Assembly (NCBI GenBank): GCA_025558075.1 | Contig: JAHLKF010000018.1 | Span: 343,960 to 407,959, forward strand | Origin: Gaertneriomyces semiglobifer | Lineage: Eukaryota > Chytridiomycota > Chytridiomycetes > Spizellomycetales > Spizellomycetaceae | Reading direction: 5' to 3' | DNA length: 64,000 nucleotides | Part shown: positions 12,136 through 23,261 of the stretch, piece by piece | Layout of the letters: each line of letters starts with the position of its first letter | How positions within the stretch are numbered: the stretch's first letter is position 1 | Translations under genes and position numbers: made by a program | The notes under the pieces: model-generated | The model's input: the letters and a program-made list of their open reading frames with translations, nothing else | What the model was told of the DNA's origin: nothing | Databases searched by the model: none

Positions 12136-12254
12136 CACAAGCCGGCCAAGACTTGCTGTCCGCACGCCACACCGAACAACTGTGTGTCGGTATAGTGATA
12201 ACTCGGGCGACTCGCACCAGCTCCGCCCTTCGCTTCCCGCTAGACGTAGAATAC

Positions 12255-12365
12255 GGAGACCTCAGACAGCCCCCTTTTTTTACAGGCGACACGGCTCCCC
12301 TCGATCATTTTGTCCACCCAGTTCTCACTCATAGAGAGATTGGGCGCCGTACCCCCATGCGAGTA
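12255..12365 (+). repeat. direct repeat, copy 2, just upstream of MIX23
   Basis: Second copy of the 12029-12135 element, ending 84 nt before the MIX23 start codon, so it sits in that gene's promoter or 5' leader. The CAGTCTC/GAGACTG hairpin is partly degraded here. It could be a solo-LTR-like or MITE-like relic, or a duplicated regulatory block. Confidence 0.75.
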
Positions 12366-12449
12366 GTACTAGCTGCACACACAGCGATATTACAGCAAAA
12401 AAGCCTTGTTTTTCAGACAATTAGTGCAGACGGAAAGAAGAGTACAGCA

Positions 12450-13271
12450 ATGGCTGCAACAGAAGCAACAATGGATTATTCTGCAGTGTGCGAAAATATG
12501 AGTGTTTTTAAAGGTAGATAGGTCATAGTATCCTTTCTCTAGTGAGAACGCCGGTTGACACCTTTTATTCTGACGTTCCAAGATGTGCTGAAGGTGGTGC
12601 ATGTTTATTGAGTAGTAGATACGCTAGTTGCTTCCTTATTGACTGAAATTTGCCTTGGCTGACAGCGACTAAGGGCATTTGACGACAACGTAATTCCGCG
12701 CCTGAATGCATTAACAACTCGCACCGAGAATTCTTCCAAGGTAATAAATCTATAATGCCCAAAGTGAGGTCATAGACCACAGTATGCCAGTATAATGAAG
12801 TTAACAGTGATGCTAACCGCTCTCTTTCTTCAAGTCTTGTCAAGCTTTCTATGAAGAACTGCAAACCGCCTACCGAACCAGAGAAACGTACGTTGCCTAT
12901 GTCTTTCGGCTTGACAATAACATCGTTTTTACGTTCTTTTTGGTGGTGCCTGTTCGTTATGCAGACTGATTTCGCACTGCGTGCGGCATAACAGCGAGAA
13001 ACTGGCGATGCGCCGATCCCATGCTCGGCAAGATGATTCAACGTCATCAATGGACATTGCTACAGACGAGGCACGGGTAAGTCAGCGTATTTAGCGATCG
13101 TTTAAGTTGCATGCTCTTAGCTTACAATGTGGGTTTATATAGTTGAGGGCGATTAAAGTCGAGATGACCGTCGAAGCCATCATACGGGAGCGGACGGCGG
13201 AGGTTTTCAAAGCACGTTGTTGGAATACCATAGTTCCTCCACAATTATGGAACCCATCTTTCACAGCATAG
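12450..13271 (+). CDS. MIX23: MIX23 (CCDC58-like) mitochondrial intermembrane-space protein
   Basis: Exons 12450..12513, 12583..12593, 12666..12740, 12835..12887, 12965..13076 and 13143..13271 join without phase error into 147 residues, close to the about 144 of human CCDC58/MIX23. Alignable blocks: MSVFKDVLKRLRAFDDNVIPRL near the N-terminus, then SCQAFYEELQTAYRTRETLI, and a C-terminal helix with VEAIIRERTAEVFKARCW. Cys occurs in the N-terminal part (CENM), in SCQ, in SHC and in ARCW; cysteine pairs are a hallmark of Mia40-imported intermembrane-space proteins. In yeast, Mix23 supports protein import into mitochondria and is induced by import stress. Exon 2 is only 11 nt. Every exon is short, so simple ORF calling misses the gene. 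Confidence 0.85.
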
Positions 13272-13472
13272 ATTTAATCGTATTTTATATCATCGTCTGC
13301 TGCATCGAATCACATCCGCCGTCGTGGTTGCTGCTTCACCGCGTTGTATGACTGTGCCCCAAGCGTGTCAGTTGCACTGCCCATCAGGCTTTCCAGGTTG
13401 AAAACCTTGTGAATAGATAATAAATGGAAATTTCCACACTGCCCTGCTTTCGTCCAGGTTCTTCGTTTGGCG

Positions 13473-16400
13473 ATGAGTTCGCTGCAGGATAATTATGATG
13501 ATGCTCTTTATACCTATCTCCATTCTTCACCTTTGCGTTATGCTTACAGTTTACCATTAAGTGATGGGGTCAAGAATGATGTCTTGATTAGGCTGAAGGA
13601 GAGACTTTGTCTGGGCGTGGGTGTGAATCTTTCCGAGTGGGTGTTTCCTGCTGGTGCACCCAGTGGCGATGGCGTCGAACCTGAATATCAGGAAAGTCAA
13701 CGGGGAAAGGCTTGCGGGCATGTATTTAAAAGGGGTGAAGGGGTTTGGCGTTGCAGGTGCGTATCAAAGAATTAGTATGGCCCGCCTTTTCTCGACGAAT
13801 GCCTTACCGTAAAGGCGACAAGAGCAGTTATCAGCTTGAGCGCCCTTTGTGATCTGAATCAATGTGTGATACGAGCGCGGCTGCAGAATGATTTTATGAG
13901 CCGGCGTAGACACAGGATGCGTCTGACTGCAATCGCTGCCATCACTGGATTTGCTTCATAACGCATGGGATGAGGCACGTCTGGAGGATGGGAACTAACG
14001 CATCTTGCGATCTTCAGGAACTGTGCTTTTGACGAGACGTGTGTATTCTGCGCCCGGTGCTTTCATGCAACGAATCACGACGGCCACGATGTTTCTTTCA
14101 GCATCGCTAGTGGCAGCGGAGGCTGCTGTGATTGCGGCGACCCGGAAGCTTGGAAGACTGAAGTGAAATGTTTATACCACTCCAATGTGGATGGCAACCA
14201 AACGGCAGACGTAGAAGAAGGGCGGCGATTAGCGTCGCTGCCGGAGGAGCTCAAGCAATCAATGAAATCGACGATTGCTACTGTATTGGATTTTATAATT
14301 GACACGCTTGCGTACAGTACACTTCCTGTACTTCCCGGCGATGCTGACGATGTGTCTGCCGCCCATCCACCGGAACCTGGACAGGAGCGTCATCCATTGG
14401 ATGGACCTCCGCATGCGTCGCTACTATACTCTCTAACATTATATAACGACGAGTCCCACTCGTTTTCCGAGGTGATAGAGACGGTAATGGATGCCACTAA
14501 TTGTACCGAAGCACACGGTAAAACTGTTGCAGAAGCAGTCGACGCAAACGGACGTTATGTGGTAAAAACAAGTGCCAATGTTAACGAGCTATTAGCTTGT
14601 GGTCGTGTGTTGGCATCAATTGGATTGGCCGTCGGAGTATCAAGTGCCAGACAAGTGTTTCGCGAGGAAATTGTAGGGATTTGCATTGATTGGCTGAAAA
14701 GTTTGCCACGCTCGGTGTTAGGAGTTCAAACCAGGAACGGCAGAGAATATGAACCTGTTGACGCCTTCATTCGTCAGACCCTTTGCGAAGAACTGTCGGC
14801 GCCTCGTCGGAAAATCAAAGCCATATTACTGGACGTAGATATGGACAGAGGGATGGAAGACGTCCCCGTGCAATTGTGGTTCACCGATAACGGCGATTTG
14901 AATAACATTGACCAGCTAGTAGACGGCGGAGGTGCGTCTCCAAAGTTACGGATTGACTATTTATTAGCGTATGATCATAAGATGTGGAAATTGGCGCGCT
15001 CAAGTTTGAAGGAGCTTTACATACAGACAATGATCGTGGCGGGAGAGCGCTTCAAAAAAGTTATGGGTAGGTGGTGATTAATTGGATGTCGACCAAGCGG
15101 TGTGGCTTACTATTGGTTACTTACAATTGGTTACCTCGTTAGGTGTGCGCTTCGCCCGCTTGTACCCGTGCCTCCTCTCTACGTACCTTTTCGCCGACCG
15201 TGAACCCGACCTTAGCATTCTTTCGTTCTCTGTTCAGCTCTTTACTGTGCCCACAATCATTCACTATCTTCTTACTCACACAAACATCCTGGCGTTAATC
15301 TTCAGCATTTTGAAGGCATTTTATTTGTCGGAACCCTACCCGGAAGAATATAAATTGATTCCACTTGCGAGTTTCTACGATGGCGTACGCCGAGCTATCA
15401 TGGAATCACGACCATGGTATCGGTATTTGAAATGCGAAGGGGAGGCTGCAAAGAACAGGCGCTATTGGCACCTGTTCGTTGATTTACGATACTTGCTCTC
15501 ATCTCATCCACACAAGAACCTGGCATTCTCTCACCAAACGTCACATGGACGTGATGTACTCCTTGGTTTTTTGGACCTTTTAACCCTTTGGCAAAACTTG
15601 AGCCCCCAACGCCGGTATATCCGACAGCATGTTGAATACGAGTCTGAACACTGGGTAAATGCATTCAATTTGGGCCTCCAAGTTAGTCGATGCATCAGCA
15701 ATGTTGTCGAGTGCCTGTCATACTACCCGGGGTCAAATTATGACGAAGACAGATGTAATCAAGATCTCCAAACTCTTTCCTGCGTGACGAAAGCACTCTG
15801 GGAGTGGTCAAAGGCGGAACGGCACCACTCGTTAAGGACGTTACAGCAGTCGACAGGGCTCGCAGTTGGCCTAGGTGTGCAGAGGGATATACCAGATGAA
15901 GAGGGATTACATGTGATAAATGTTCAGAACTTGACGGTTGGCTCGATCAAAGTGCCATATTTCAGGGTGGATGAGATGGGCGTCAGCTGGTTTCATCCTC
16001 TGCATTGGTTATTGGGAGGCTTGATAGGCGCTTTGAGATCCACTCAAAAGGGTGGCACGCACGTGCTGCACGCTGTTTTTAGAGATTCGCTTCGCAGGAT
16101 GAATCCCGCCTTGACTGAATTCCAAATCGAAGAAGAGATTCTTAGCATCTTTGATTCGGCACTACATTCAGCAGTACTACTTAGCCAGATACGATCGGGG
16201 ATGTGGGTCCGGAACGGCTTCAGTTTGCGAGCGCAAGCGTCGCACTTCCGGGACACGACATTGAGAGAATCATGGGATATGGATGTCTTCCTAACCCAAA
16301 TTCTTTCCTGCGTTGTTGCGCCTTCTCGTTTTCTTGTTTCACTCATGGACCGTTGGAGTTTGGTCGAGTTTCTGAACGAACCGGGCAACATCACAAACTC

Positions 16401-19400
16401 TCCAGAGAAGGCCCAGCTCCTCACAATGCTTGAAGACTTTTTTGTCCACCTCGTGACTCTGATTTGTGAAAGAAGCAAAATTTTGAACTCTGGTCCTGAA
16501 AGTGAACTCCGCCGGGAGATTATCCATTACCTCGCATCCTGCCGCGGCCTGTCATATTCGGAACTTACCAAACGATGCACAGAGAGCCTGGCGGATGCTG
16601 TCGAGACGGATGTGTTTGAGGAGATTTTATTTTCGGTGGCGGACTATCGTGAGCCGGAACATCTGACTGACACTGGAATGTACTGTCTCAAGCCCGAGCT
16701 TTTGAGCCAAGTAGATCCATGGTATTGGCATCTAGGTAGACGTGAGCGCGAAGGGGTCGAAGAAAGGTTAAAGACCGCGGGGATATCGTTGGGACCACTT
16801 CTGTTACCAAAGGTTCCGGATACTAATGCTTTGAGGGCGGTTGGAAGTTTTGTCCATGAGGAAGCATTCGTTCGTTTATGCTTCTATGGGCTATGGGCGG
16901 GAGTTAGCGAAGGAAGACAATGGTTGATTACAGAGGTGACGCAAGCAACATTGTGCGCAGTGGAGGTCGAGAGACATTGGCGGGAGCAAGCACTTCTACC
17001 AGTCGGTGGCATGTATTTTTCGGACCTTGCCTCAAGCATCCGAATGGATGTTCCAAAGGGGCGAGAAGACATACCTGGGGCCTTTGGAAACAGTCAGACT
17101 TTACTTGCGTACGTAATTGCAGTTTTGGAATCTGTCACGGAGGAAGATTTGTCGGAAGTTCTGTCCCGCCTTTCACAATTGCTTAAGTCGATGTATGAGG
17201 TTGTTGCGTCAGAAACCGCACGACAGACGATTGTGCATCATCAAAACCGACAACGGGAGGCACTAAGGGCCGATGGAACACCTTCAGAGCAGAGTGAGCT
17301 TGAGCGGAAAAAGGCAGCGGCTAAAGAAGCTTCCAAAAAGCGGAGAGAGGAAATAATGAGACAGATGAAGGCGCAACAAGATAAATTCATCGAAATGCAA
17401 GCCAATTTGGAGGTGGATCCCATCGTTGAAGATGAAACGCACGTCATCGAAGGTTGGGAAAGTGAAGCTCCTGAGAGCATCAGTGCCGACAAGAGAAGGT
17501 CATGGGATTTTCCGCGAGGAACATGTATCGTGTGCCAGGAGGAATGTACTCTAGGAGTCGGGAAAGCAATGTTTGGTCTCCTCACGCTTATTCAACCGTC
17601 ATACTCTTTGCGACTCATTTCTTTTGATCCCGTTACGACACCACCAGTTCTACGCGAAATTGTCACCAATGTACGCTCCACAGTTAATGTCGCGACGGAT
17701 AGTCTTGAGCATCCCGGATCGCTTTTGACGGAATCTGGCCTTCATATATCATCGTGTGGCCACTTAATGCATTCTCAGTGCTTTTTGGAGTACTATCGGA
17801 GCATTGAATCACGGCATAATTCTCAACCGGCAAGGAACCATCCGGAGGAGGAGGAGCGCCGAGAGTATATGTGCCCACTATGCAAGAGCTTATGTAATGG
17901 ATTTGCTCCTGTCCTTCGAGACAAGAGGGTTGAAGAGGTAGCTGGCAGTATTCCGGAACGTAAATTGGAAGTGGGCAAATGGTTTGAAGACACCGTGAAA
18001 CCATGGATTAAGGTCATTGAAAGAGAAGTCGCGAGCGAGGAGCATATGGATACGGACCACCCTCAGAAGTCCGAGGACTTGGACGACAAATTTGCTGCTC
18101 TAACATCGATAGACCATCCAATGTTTGGCGACTCGTCGACGCGAGATTTCGCCAGCTTAAGCGACATTTTTCAAGATCGTCTCCTGGACATATGTCAAAT
18201 GATAACGCTCGAAGCGGCACCCGACCCAGATTCAATTCTTGATGAAGAACTTGACGGATTGGACCAGTTATGGGAGTTGTTTGGATATACCATAGGGATT
18301 ACTGAAGCCGCAACGCGTTCTACAAGACTTGATTTCTACTCAGCGCTCGGAGAAAAGAATGGAATATTACTGCGGGTTCTGTCTGAAGATATACTTGTCC
18401 ACAGCGCCCTTACTCTCGAGGACAAGGATGTAAAGGGAAGGTTTACCGCTCGGATGTATATCATGCTCCGAGGACTCTTCTGTGGCATGTCTACTGAGCC
18501 TGACAATGCAGACCCACTGCTAGTAACACGGCTCTCAGATTCCGTGTTGCCGCCGTTCTTGATGGCGGATGGGCTTCGGGCCTTTTCCGAGATGTGCTTC
18601 ACACTAATACCTGCTAGCGGAGTCGATCGCACCGAAGATATATGGCAATGGGTCAGAATATGCTTTGTCTCAGAGGTCGTTAAATGTGTAGTAGGAATGC
18701 TGGAGGCGGTACGTGGTGATTCTGGTGAGTGGTTCAACGGCGACGACCTTCAAACTGCCAAGGCGGAATGGAATGGGGATGCAGATCAAGTGGAGTTCTT
18801 CATTGAATGGATATGCCAGGGCATGAAGATCAAGGAAGACAGCCAACGTTTGTTGGCAGCTGTTGAGGTCGCCGCATGGATCGCCCTAATCAAGCGGTTA
18901 ACCTTACCTCTTCTTCGCGGGATTGCGATGATGCTGTGGGCGAGATTCGGGATTGTACCTGATGATTCTGATGCAGCATTTGAGAAGCAGGAGTTTGATC
19001 AGCTGCGAGCCTACTTGCGTTGTCCAAGTCTTGACGTACTATTAAGCCGGGAAACCGTTGAAGACGATTTCTGGTCGAAAATCATCCGTGGCTGGCTGAA
19101 ACAGATTGACATGAAGAATGATTCTGACTCTGATGATTCGGAGAGCGAAGGTGATGAAGCGGTAGATGGAGCAAATGCGAAAAGCTCACGACGTAACTCC
19201 AGACGTGGCTCACAGTCCAGTGGCTCGTCCCAACTAATGGACCTGGACTACGACATATTTAGCGCAAAATATGACAATTGGGAAGAAGAAGTGCGAGGAT
19301 CAGGATCTTTGCGCCTAATAGCTCTTCCAGATCCGCGGCCTCCAAGACTGATCGCTCTTCCCCAGTCGTTATCGACCCTAATTGAAACCGCCGCGAGTCG

Positions 19401-19865
19401 CACATGTCATAAATGCAACACCATTCCGTCAGAACCAGCGCTGTGTCTGTTGTGCGGGACCTTTGTTTGCAGCCAATCTTACTGCTGTCAAGAAGATGAA
19501 AAGGGCGAGTGTAACGTCCACGCTCGCCACTGTAGTGGAGATATTGGCTTGTTCTTTTTGGTGAAGAAATGTGTCGTGCTGATGCTGAACCGCGGAGATG
19601 GGATGTTCTTACCACCGCCGTATCTTGATAAGTATGGCGAGGTGGATTTAGGATTAAGGTACAACGGACGCTATTTCGTATTTAAACGACGCTTTCTCAC
19701 TTCGCGTTATTTCTTGTTTCATTTCCTAGACGTGGCAGGCCACAGTTTCTGAACAGTAAGAGGTACGGGGAAGTGCAGAAACTATGGCTAAACCATCAAA
19801 TTCCCAGCTACATCGCCCGCAAGATTGAAAGTACCTTCGATACGGGCGGGTGGCAGACCCTTTGA
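13473..19865 (+). CDS. UBR1: E3 ubiquitin ligase UBR1 (N-recognin of the Arg/N-degron pathway)
   Basis: Recognises destabilising N-terminal residues and ubiquitinates the substrate with its E2 partner (Rad6 in yeast), in cytosol and nucleus. Exons 13473..13756, 14018..15066, 15143..19658 and 19730..19865 give 1994 residues, the usual size. Domains: UBR box zinc finger at about 81-145, starting ACGHVFKRG and ending GGCCDCGDPEAW, which binds basic N-termini; ClpS-like domain at about 233-310 (LTLYNDESHSF), which binds bulky hydrophobic N-termini; Lys/Glu-rich helix before a RING-H2 at about 1239-1359 (CIVCQEEC ... CGHLMHSQCF ... CPLCKSLC) with a long insertion between its halves; an acidic Ser-rich linker; and the C-terminal autoinhibitory-type Cys/His domain (CHKCNTIP ... 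CNVHARHC ... SYIARKIE). The first ATG in frame is used. Intron 1 (261 nt) is long for this locus and splits the UBR box. Confidence 0.95.
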
Positions 19866-19961
19866 GACCATTTGTCCTAATCTATTCCATCATTGGTCAT
19901 TAAGTGTACCATTCACTGAAGGCATTTATGTCATAGCCGCACGCGTAAAAATATACTGCCA

Positions 19962-22949
19962 CTACTTTCTGATGACCTTGTCCGCATTGGTTCTTCCAGT
20001 TATCCAGCAAACACCCTCGTCAACTAGATCTCCCAAGAGTTCGTTGAATTCTCGTTCACGAATACCCATGTCGCGCACCTCCCGGAAGAGTTCGGCCCAT
20101 TTCTTGCGGCCTTGCTCCCATTCACCATCAGTGATCAAATGTCTCAACTGATCTCGCTTCTCTACCCTGCCTCTTCGTTCACGGGCGGAAATCCCGGTAT
20201 TTACCAAATCCAAGTCGATCATCCCCGTTTTCGGGTCAATAGCGGATGTTTGTAGAGCTGCCATTACCAATCTGTGCGCTTCAGCCACGTCCGACGCTAG
20301 GACTTCAGGTGAAAGACGCATCCGTGCGGACGCTTCTGCAAGCCGAATCATCGACTCAAGTTGACGAGTGGTGAAGGTAATGGTTCTGCTACCGCCATCC
20401 TTGCCCAGAGAACGAAGCTTGACATAGTAGTCAATTAGCGCTTCACCTGCACCCTCCGAAATGGTGGGATGGCACGTGGATTTCGCATAGTTGATGTACT
20501 TCGTGAATACTTCAATCGGCACAGTCTCACCATTCTCATTTGACCCAGCTGAACTGGGGCCAAATGGTTCGTCACAGTAAAATCCAACCAAGTGCTTCGC
20601 GAGTCGTCGATCATCCTCCTCGTTCACCCGATCTAAAACGAGGTAACACAGATCAAAACGACTCATCAACGGAGCGGGCAGATTAACATTCTCCACAACT
20701 GAGAGCTTTTCGTCAAACTTGGAATTGATGGGATTTGCACAGGCGAGAATGCTCGTCCGGGCGTTGAGAGTTGTAATGATACCGGCTTTGGCTACAGAGA
20801 TAGTCTGCTGTTCCATGACTTCGTGAAGGACTGAACGAGTGTAATCACTCATTTTGTCGAATTCGTCAATACAGCACACACCACCATCACTGAGGACCAA
20901 GGCTCCACTTTCGAGAACCAGTTGCTTTGAGTCTGGATCTCTAGTGACATACGCCGTCAATCCAACGGCGGAAGAACCTTTTCCGCTAGTATACACGCCC
21001 CTCGGAGCAATCTTGTGAACATACTGTAATAGCTGGGATTTGCTGACACCGGGGTCACCCACAAGTAAGACATTAATGTCACCCCTTATTCTCGGGCTCC
21101 CAGGCTTGTCTTTCTGAAACTTATTGGTTCCACCAAACAGTTGTAAGAGAACACCTTTCTTCACATCCTCCATTCCAAAAATGCTCGGAGCAATGCTGCG
21201 AGCTAAAAGCTCGTACAAGTCCTCGCGCGCAGCCAAAGTATCAATTTTCTCTTGTTCTTGTGGGTCTTGTCTAGCAATCTCATCGCCTTCCTCGAAATTT
21301 ACAATATATTCATTGTCAGAAACAATCGAGCGGTCGATCCCTAAACGCTTCTGATTGGTTCGTTTTACATGCACGATATCGACGTACGTTTTGAATAGTG
21401 GCTTGATCCCACGACGCCGCGGATTCACGCGTACAGGAATGCCTCTAAAGATCCCGGTAATCTCGACGCGATCACCAGGTTTACAAACGTCAACCAAATC
21501 ATCATAAATACACATGGATACGGTGTGTGGCGTCTGTCCATCAGGTGTTTCGTCCGGTGTTTCCTGCAACCGGGATATTTGCTTGTCCGCAAAGATGCAC
21601 CGGTTATGGATCAGCTGCATAGAGTTCCGCGACTGGCACTCGTCGCGCGGACAGCGTGTCGGCTCTTCAATTCGGCCTCGGTCGTTGTCGACCTCCAATG
21701 TTTGATCACACACATGACATCGGAAGAAGGCCTGCTTCAAATCCGGTATGACTGGAGACGAGCGAATCACAATACCCTTGACAGTTACTAATTGATCGAT
21801 ATCTACAGTAGGTCCACATTAGCGTTAACGAATAGGTGAGGGGATGCTCAAGCTCCGGGTTTACCTCCTGGATTAAGTTCTCGGAGGTTTACCGATCTCT
21901 CGAGATTGAACGGGCGCACTCTCATCTGTATCCCTTCGTCCACATCAGCAGCAAACATGTCTTTGAATATTTCGCTAAGGGTGTGATCCATTAGGGGGAT
22001 CACTTCTTGAGGGTATCTCACCAATTGGTGGTAAAGCTTCATTCCGGAAGGATAACGCTTCAAATTTCGACAATCAAGGTTGAGGTTGCATTGCTGGGCT
22101 TCTTTGAGCTGCTTCAGAAGGCGCGGATAGAACGGCTCTGGGGTCTCATCGGTATCCATATGACCCGCTGCGGCAGGTTTGATGAAATTCAATATGAACT
22201 CTTTGAATGCAGCAATGGTATCCCCGATGCTAACGGTGGTACCCCAAATGACTGGCTGTACAAGTACCGGATCTTCATGTTGTTGGAGCCCAACACTCGA
22301 GCTGACTTGAGAGCTGGCGCCATGAATGTCGCTCATGAAACCAAGGTGCATTTGCCGGCCGGTTTCGGAACCGCTCCTCAACCGGTCAAATACTCGATTT
22401 CCATTGATATCACCGCGGCGATGTCGAGGTGTGCCCGCCGCTGAGCGTGAAGGTACACCTACATTATCTGCAAGTGACATTATAGTATCTGTTCGTGGCG
22501 TACTGGAGGGCTCGAATGGATCAGAAGAAGGGGGATATAATAAGGCACCAGTACCTACAATACCAGCTTCTAGTGAACATGCGAGTGGGTATAGCCGAGA
22601 CGGGGAAATCACTCACCAGTCCTTGCCATACCAGGCGTAGGAGGTACAACCTCACTGCTAGGGTCGGCCCCCCATCGCTCAAAAATAATGGGGCGGACGT
22701 TTCGGTCGTCCTCCGTCCAGGGGTGGAAATGGGACGAAGAATGGTGTTCTCGGTATCGGAGTGAACTCCACTCAGATCTTGCGTTTGAGAAACGTCATGC
22801 TTTATGGTATTCGTAGAACCACTTCCTAAGCTCTCCCCAAAATCAACTGCTGTCTCCTGTGTTGGTGCTTCATCCTGGATAGGCATTAACGGATTCCGGC
22901 GTCTTTGACTGCTCGGCGTCCGGGCCGGCGGCCGGCTTGGTGAAGACAT
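19962..22949 (-). CDS. MCM4: DNA replication licensing factor MCM4
   Basis: Subunit of the MCM2-7 helicase, which unwinds origins in the nucleus. Exon 3 (21802..19962) carries the zinc finger (CHVCDQT ... CPRDEC), then the AAA+ core: Walker A GDPGVSKS, Walker B DEFDKM and the arginine finger in SRFDLCY. Exon 2 is 22554..21865, with IWGTTVSI at the start of the OB-containing N-domain. The block GQTPHTV and the extended match around DRGRIEEP identify MCM4 rather than another MCM. Exon 1 is 22949..22617, Ser/Pro-rich, as in other MCM4 tails targeted by Cdc7/CDK. Its natural donor leaves phase 0 whereas exon 2 needs phase 1. A run of six C (G on the coding strand) near 22664 lies just before the disagreement. 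The stop is 96 nt from that of UBR1; the two genes converge. Confidence 0.93.
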
Positions 22950-23261
22950 GATGTAAATCTACGGCTGTAAATAGTGCCCTGCGTGTAAACTTGCTGTAAG
23001 ATGGGCCAGACAAGCTGCAGAATCGACTGATGAATCTCAACAAAAGCTGTGGAAAGCTCGAAATTTGCCGCGCCCCCGTCCGAACCTGTCCAGTCCCAAT
23101 GGCACAGTCATCCCTGGTTCGAGTGTCAATATTTATTTAATCAATAAAAAAGCGTATACAGGGAAAGAATTTACACTACGCAAAGACGTCCAAAGCGCCA
23201 ACAGTTCATCGAAAGCAACACATCCAAAACTAGACTGTAGGACGACGCACATCACTCATGC
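22950..23261. other. MCM4 upstream / Mei2-like 3' region
   Basis: Short gap between the MCM4 start and the Mei2-like stop, both leftward. An AATAAA hexamer on the + strand near 23140 is not oriented for the leftward gene. No exon seen. Confidence 0.4.

Larger units (their letters stand above)
10239..12449. other. gene-poor, repeat-bearing interval
   Basis: About 2.2 kb between the unknown gene and MIX23. Only short open frames. The least unlikely is a leftward 99-codon frame at 10638-10937, Lys-rich at its start, with no family I know. Contents noted separately: CGCAAAGC motif cluster (11611-11721) and a duplicated 107/111-bp element. Near 10323-10361 the 16-mer CAACTGCATATTCTTT occurs twice, 22 nt apart. 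Confidence 0.4.

Noticed and set aside
12565..13050. 161-codon leftward frame
   Set aside because: Overlaps four exons of MIX23, whose spliced product aligns to a known family from end to end.
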